The notes under the pieces were generated by a model. It was given only the letters and a program-made list of their open reading frames with translations, had not been told where the DNA came from and ran no database searches. Below, piece by piece: positions 58,290 to 64,000 of a stretch of DNA of 64,000 nucleotides. Source of the DNA: Artemia franciscana. Lineage: Eukaryota > Arthropoda > Branchiopoda > Anostraca > Artemiidae. The stretch covers positions 36,448,827-36,512,826 of the forward strand of contig NC_088880.1 of assembly GCF_032884065.1 (NCBI RefSeq). The letters run 5' to 3'. The position numbers were made by a program, and so were the translations under genes. How positions within the stretch are numbered: position 1 is the first letter of the stretch; every line of letters starts with the position of its first letter.

Positions 58290-58920
58290 TTTTTTTGGTC
58301 AATAGACCATCCCTCTCATCATTCCCTCAAAGTTCCAACTTAATACCCTAAGCCATTCCTATGATACGCCTTATGGACAGCCTGCATGCACAAAGAGGGT
58401 CTTGATTTAGTTCAACTGTTCCCTTATAATTCCATGAACTTTTCAGCTTTACACTCTTAGTCTTAGGAGTAATAGCAGTAACGGGAGCGATAACAGTAGT
58501 AATAGTAGTGTTGTACTAACGGTAGTAGTAACAGTTGCAATGCACACATATTGCTTTTTGATCAGTTGAACATCCCCCTCATCATACCCTGGAAGATTCA
58601 ACTGAGTACGCTAAGCCTTTTCCTAAGATACTGGTGATAAGATATTGCTACGGTGGTGTTAGTATTAGTAGCAGTAGTAGTAGAGTTAGCATGCACATAT
58701 TACCTTTTGGTCAATTGAGCGTCCCCCTCATCATTCACTGACAGTTCCAACTTAATACCCAAAGCCATTCCCGAGATACGCCCATTCGACAACCCACATA
58801 CACATAGTGTGTTTTGATTTAGTTCAACACTCCCTTCAACCTTCTCTGAACGTTCCATCTGAATGCCCCTGGCCTTTTCGACACCAAAGGTCAAACTTAT
58901 CCCCTTTCCAAATAACAAAT
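58290..58920. repeat. Three diverged repeats of a CATCATT-CCAAC module with AGT runs
   Basis: Modules beginning with TCAATAGACCATCCCTCTCA, TCAGTTGAACATCCCCCTCA and TCAATTGAGCGTCCCCCTCA lie at about 58299, 58561 and 58710. Each continues with AAGTTCCAACTTAATACCC-type text and a CATTCC/GATACGCC-type end. Between them are GTAGTAATAGTAGTG trinucleotide runs. The minus-strand frame at 58700-58918 falls inside a module and looks incidental. Confidence 0.75.
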
Positions 58921-59074
58921 GCTACATGTAAACAAAGGGCAAATTGTATAGCTTAAACCCTCGCCTAAGAGCCATGTGTGTGTGTGTGTGGGGGGGTCAT
59001 CTCAGAGACACAATTATTGGACCTTTCAATCATGCTGAACAATATGGCTATTACGATGACTAATTTTTGATCTT

Positions 59075-59216
59075 ATATCTTTGGATAAGAAAGGTGCATC
59101 GGAGGCGGACTGGTTGCCCTCCAATCACTTTTGATTTTCTAAAAGGCACTAAAATTTTAATTTCCAATCGAATGAGTCCCTTCTGGATTCTACGACAACT
59201 CCTTTCAAAGTGCCAT

Positions 59217-59271
<55 letters not shown>
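59075..59271 (+). repeat. GTTGCCCTCCAAT repeat ending in a 52-A run
   Basis: ACTGGTTGCCCTCCAATCAC and AAAAGGCACTAAAATTTTAA match the repeats at 11430 and 49655. It runs through TTCCAATCGAATGAGTCCC to CAAAGTGCCATGGT and then straight into A at 59220-59271. The long pure A run directly after the repeat suggests a retroposed 3' end, or expansion of a slippage-prone tract; assembly length there may be inexact. Confidence 0.7.
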
Positions 59272-59273
<2 letters not shown>

Positions 59274-59509
59274 GGAAAAAACTTCGCTTTTTACTTAGGC
59301 AGCGCTATTGCGCAGTATATGAAAGGGCTTTATGTAAAATCATAATTTAGGGCTTTTTAAAAAAATACAAAAAATACCTATAAGTGGCTGCTACATAATT
59401 CCTCTCCCTCCAACCTCTAACAAATTGAAAGCTCTAGAAGGTGCAACTTTAAAAGCAGACAACTCAGAACATGATAAATGGGAAAGGAATGCATATTGTT
59501 AGATTTTGA

Positions 59510-59995
59510 TAACTCATGAAAGATTAGAATATTGGAAGCTACAGTGATGACAGTGGCCATGTAGGGTTTTGAAGCGTGGGCGCTTCAAAAATGGAGGAGG
59601 ATTTGTTAAATGTTTTCCAGAGAAGTTGCCTACGGATTGTTTTGGACACCCGGCGACTGACCGTATCTCGAACAGTACGTTGTACGAAAAATGTGGGCCG
59701 ATCCCGCATTTTACGGCTATATTGAGAAAAAGATTGAGATGGCTAGTACTCATTCTACGATTGAAGCATGATAGATTGCTTAAGATCAGCCTTGTCGGGC
59801 AACTGTCTAGGGCCAAACGAAAAGGAGATTACCCTCGAAAGGGGCGGGAGGATGTCGCAAGGAAAGATTTAAGGGAAATGGTAATTTCTTGGGAGGGTGT
59901 AAAAAGGGAGGATTTGAACAGATTGGGACGGAAAAGGAGCTTGCATAACTGCGTTGGCCTCAGGCAACCTAGTGAGGCAGTGAATTGTTAGTAGT
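59510..59995 (+). pseudogene. RTE-like LINE copy 4, tail only
   Basis: The plus strand reads RILEATVMTVA, then after frame breaks LRKRLRWLVLILRLKHDRLL, KRKGDYPRKGREDVARKDLR, EMVISWEGVKREDLNRLGRK and LHNCVGLRQPSEAVNC to the stop. This is the same tail as the copies at 14800, 20406 and 47408, in its best-preserved form after residue 50. It ends TTAGTAGTAGTTAA like the others. About 5' 90 percent of the element is missing. Confidence 0.87.
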
Positions 59996-61544
59996 AGTTA
60001 ATCTTCTTGAGAATCCTTAAGTAGTAATTTTAGCGAATAGGAAAAAAAGTTGTCACGGAGAAAGAACAACTCAGTGAGTCATTTTATTAAGGTGTTAGCA
60101 GCAGGAAGAAATAATCTGAGTCAAGTAATTTCGGCCAGAAATTTTGGCGAAAGTTAAACCCGAGTGATAATTTTTAATTGTGAGATTATAAATGGCAAAT
60201 TTGTAATATAAACAAAAGAAGCATCAATGATCGGAGTAGAGGTGGAATTAAAATGAAAGTAGGTAATTGCAAAGACTAGCGGTTTATCATCCATGACCTA
60301 TTGCCACGGGTCTAAACTTTTATTCTGTAACGGCAATTCTGAAACAAAAGTCACAAATTTGCAACGTGATTTTCTTTTTTAAATAGTAGCGTAACAACAC
60401 AAATAATCTTTAGCAAAAAGTTGTATAAAAAATCAAGGACTTTAGCCACCTTCTTCTTTCCTTAGAGGCAGGAAAGCAATGAATCTTATTTCTTCTCAAA
60501 AAAATTTCAAATAGTTAACTCTGCAGAGTTAAGTTTTCAAAACTAATAATGAGGAGCTCCACCCTTGCTTGCAGGCGGGAGAGGAGCCGTATTCATCGCA
60601 AAATTTTCGAAGAACACCAGCAAAATTTAGCACAAGCGAAAATAAGTAACAACAGTCCCCCCCCCCCTACCCCCCTCAACTTTAAAGGTCGGGATATTTC
60701 AATCCATGTTCTAATACAGTAGAGAAATGAAATCTGACAAATATAAGTCTCACAGCTATTTCTATGACAAGCCACCTAGGTACTATATAGAGCCCCCCCC
60801 CCCCACTTCAGTTGAGAGCCCTCTGATCCTCCCTTAAATTTTTGACCTTTCACATTCGTTTCTTAAATACTAGACAAATTAGATAGCGGTTCTTTGACAG
60901 AATCGGGATAAGTAAACAGTTTCGTGGATATCTCATTTTTATCCTAGGAAATGAGAAGATCCTGACAAAGGAAAACTTAATTAAAAAAGGAACTAGCCTA
61001 GAGGGGGAAAACGGCAAGGGACTTCATAATAAACTTGTCTAGAATGCTAACAACAGGAAAAATCGATTAGGAATCCCCATATAAGCCAAGGGAAATACTA
61101 AAAACAGATAGGCTATTACATTTCAAGTTTCAGCAAGTTGTTGAAAAAAAACAAACGTTTTTAGACAACATATGGTAGAAGGCGTGTATGAGGAGTAGGT
61201 GTTCTCTCCTCAAAATCTCTATGTTTCTGATAGCTCTCCTCTAGACTCCTATGATTTTCCTGTAAAATTTAGTATTTTGACGTTCGTGTCAAAATAGATG
61301 TTATATAGATGTCGCTATCAAACAGATAGCTATCACAACGCACTATATACTCGTACCTCCTTAAATACTGTCTACTATCTACAAATATTGTCTATGTGGT
61401 GTCAAACTCTAAGCAATGAGCAACTCGTGCTAATAGTAGCCTAAATACAAGTCTAAAAATTATTTTTGATAACAATATATACATAAAGATATTACATTTT
61501 TTATGGTAATTCTAAATTAAAATTTCTGAAGTTTACTGTTACCA

Positions 61545-63020
61545 ACCAAAAGTTACAAGCCTGAGAAGAATTACTCGATTTTTGAAAAAGCGGCAAAACA
61601 CCCCTAAAAGGGAGGTGATCTTAATGAAAATTAAAGCATCAACTCGGGCTTATCAGAAAACTCTATTGCAGAGTTTCAAGCTCTTATCTCGAAAATACGG
61701 AAGTTTGATTTTTTTAAGAAAAATGATCATGGATACGTTTTTATTTTATTTTTTCAGGAGCGAAAGCATCGAATTGACGGTCCTATAAAACAGGAAAAAG
61801 GCTAATTCAAACAGAAAACAATTTCTAGGGCCCTTTTTAAGTAATATTACGCCACAGTAGAGTGGCGTTTCCTGCCATTTTGAGATGGCCAATCAATTCA
61901 ATTCAATTAAAAAAAAGCCTACATTCAGCCACCTGGTTTCAGAGGCAGTAAACTCTCTCGGCAGCACATTCATTCCTAATGAGTCAAGTAATCTATGCAA
62001 AATAGACCAATAAAGAAATTTATTTTAAAGCTTCATTTAACTGATTCCTTTAACTAAGAGGTTTGATGAAGTTATGTGTAATGATGTGTAATTACGCATC
62101 AGCTATTATAGGGGACGGCTGGTGAGCCTTTGTGTGCGTGTGTGTGTGTGGGGTAGAGGGTGTCTGATTACCTTTTTTTTACCCTCTTGCCCACCTTCAA
62201 ATTAACAAAGAATGATATCTGTGGGGGGGGGGATTAATCTATAATCTTCCTTGAGTTTTTTACTAAGTCTACAAAATGAGTAATATTAGGGCAATAGCCC
62301 TAATATTACTCATTAGTAGTTTTGGTAATTGGAAGTGATTAGTAGTCATTGGTAGTGGATGTTATGGTAAAACATCTTTCCCTTCTAACATAAAGATTAC
62401 ATTTTTTGCATACCAGCAAAAAACCTGAATTTGGGCTAATAGTAATCAACACTAACAAAGGAGTTTTGGTCACAAAATTGTAAATAGATAGAATCAGCTT
62501 TTACGGGATTCTCATTATGAATGCTTCATTACCAACCAAAAGTCACAAGTCTAGAAGAACTTTCTAGTTTTAACAAAAAGGAATAAAACCCCCCTAAAAA
62601 GGGTGAGTGATAATGATAAAAATTCTGCCCTCAAATTTATCGTATCAAAAAGTTCTAATACAGGGATTTAAGCTCTTATTTACAAAATGCAGAATTTCGC
62701 ATTTTTTCTTGGAGAAGAACATCACAGATTCGTGGAATATGAGAATGTTTGTTGGTTTTTCTGAAGAGGCGATTGCATGGAACCAATAGTCCTAGAAAAT
62801 CAAAAAGGCTGATTCGAACGAAAATTAAATGTCTTCCTCCGCTTTTAAGTAGCAAAAAATTGTGGTACAGCAAAGTGACGTATTTTGCCGTTTTGTGGCA
62901 CAAAATCCCTATGGCCCAATGGAGCCCACACAACCATCGGACGAAAGAGACTGGAATCGAGTAAGATTCCAGTTTCCGAGGCAGTATTGCCACACGATGG
63001 CGTATTCGTCCTTAAAAATA
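61545..63020. repeat. Two diverged copies of a 400-490-bp repeat
   Basis: Copy one (about 61545-61955) and copy two (about 62525-63020) share ACCAACCAAAAGT, AAGCTCTTAT, AAAACACCCCTAAAAGGG versus AAAACCCCCCTAAAAAGGG, and AAAAAGGCTAATTCAAAC versus AAAAAGGCTGATTCGAAC, in the same order. Both have TTTAAGTA and GTGGCG/GTGACG near their ends. Orientation is the same. The repeat has no conserved reading frame between copies. Confidence 0.78.
62275..62314. repeat. Perfect 18-bp-stem hairpin, 4-nt loop
   Basis: AATGAGTAATATTAGGGC (62275-62292) pairs without mismatch with GCCCTAATATTACTCATT (62297-62314) around AATA. The TAATATTA core is itself palindromic. It lies between the two repeat copies at 61545 and 62525. 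No T-run follows and no gene is adjacent, so it is not a bacterial-type terminator. Confidence 0.93.
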
Positions 63021-63089
63021 CAGGTGATTTTTTTTTCAACTGAATGTAGGGAGCATTAAAACATAAAACAAAACACAATATTTTGTATA

Positions 63090-63290
63090 TGAGGGGAACT
63101 GCTCTTCCTTAACCCTTGTTCTTTACGCTAAAGTCTCAAAATACTTTTCATTCAAACTCAACGGCTCTTGTGGTTCAAGAGTCGTTCTGAAAGAATTGTG
63201 ACAAAAAGCCGATTCTTAGCGTTCTTTTTTAAGTTTTAATGTTGCTCTTTAGTTTCAGTTGAAAAAAATTACGTTTTAACTTATTATATG
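63090..63290. repeat. Foldback-family fragment (as at 11024-11301)
   Basis: TTTTGTATATGAGGGGAACT, TTGTTCTTTACGCTAAAGT, then GAAAGAATTGTGAC and AGTTTTAATGTTGCTCTTTA with GTTTCAGTTGAAAAA follow the order of the 11024-11301 element. The inner part is replaced by a short inverted pair (CTCTTGTGGTTCAAGAG). Diverged, non-coding. Confidence 0.65.
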
Positions 63291-64000
63291 ACCATTTTTA
63301 AATCCTCAAACTTTCTTCCAACGTAAAATTTCCCTGTAAAAATGTTCATATATTTTTCAATAAAAATCCAATATAATCATTTTTTAAATCCTACTAACTT
63401 TCCATTTACAGAATTTAATAAATGAAAATATAGCGAAAACGGGTATAACATTTTAAACAATGCAATGGACAAAAAAACCTACTAACTTTAAATAATAAAG
63501 AATACAGATTATTTCGATTTCACGTCGGAACCCTTTATCAGAAGAAAAAACAATGTTTTCTTCAAGGGAGAGTCTTGCCAAGAGAGGGCCCCCCCCCCAA
63601 ATCCCGTGTGATTGGTATGATTTAGTCCGATACAGCTAAAGGATTTTGGAGACATCATTTATTCAGGGTGGGAGGGGGGTGGTGATATTTCAAAAGAGCG
63701 CGTTTTTAGGCAGACATATTTTAATTCATTCTAAATTGTTTCAGAATTTCCTCGGTGTTCATAGAGTCATGGAGTGAATTGAACCATGCCAAACAAGAAA
63801 ACAAAACTGCCTTTTTTCTTGAATCCAACAATTATTTTTTCTAGCAAATATAGCTTTTGTGTTTTCAAGTTTATTTTTGTGCATTCTTTGACACACCACT
63901 ATTTTAGCCAAAGAAGGGACACGAAATTAAATTTCTTACATTAATTAATTGTTTTACGGTAAAATTTTACGTCTTTTATTTACAATAAATTACCTAATTA

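Noticed and set aside
58700-58918. 72-codon minus-strand frame
   Set aside because: It lies inside one module of a diverged repeat and is not kept open in the other modules.

Overview
This looks like nuclear DNA from an invertebrate animal. It is visibly A+T-rich, with large introns, one 100-N assembly gap and many broken transposable elements. Exons of three conserved animal genes can be read. By similarity recalled from memory, the JNK tail looks arthropod-like. The repeat style (long-armed foldback elements, G/C homopolymer-tipped short transposons, RTE-like and CR1-like LINEs) fits a crustacean. A branchiopod such as Artemia is only a guess; no taxonomic search was possible.

Layout. 1-5690: two minus-strand exons of mitochondrial Hsp70 (mortalin/HSPA9) separated by a 5.25 kb intron; its amino-terminal exons were not found. 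6125-6224: assembly gap. About 7.7-31.2 kb: a transposon graveyard. It holds foldback elements, RTE-like copies on the minus strand, a nearly full-length CR1-like LINE (15553-19599) inserted into one of them with an 8-bp target duplication, a tRNA-derived SINE inserted into another LINE relic, a piggyBac relic with a readable cysteine-rich tail, and further LINE tails. 31550-37083: two plus-strand exons of hexosaminidase D (GH20), whose intron carries a striking array of 80-bp units. 37-51 kb: an A+T tandem repeat, a large foldback element and an RTE-like LINE split by about 3.2 kb that contains a pogo/Tigger-like transposase relic. 51.4-56.9 kb: a region with A-rich plus strand downstream of JNK, possibly its long 3' UTR. 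56881-57457: the carboxy-terminal exon of a JNK-type MAP kinase on the minus strand. 57.5-64 kb: probably JNK intron, filled with dispersed repeats, an RTE-like 3' end and a 52-A run.

The three host genes are unrelated in function (mitochondrial protein folding, glycan hydrolysis, stress signalling) and show no operon-like linkage. Most of the window's information is transposon history. The order of insertions can be read at 14.8-19.7 kb, 23.0-23.8 kb and 43.6-49.3 kb. No tRNA gene, rRNA gene, CRISPR array or bacterial-type operon was seen.
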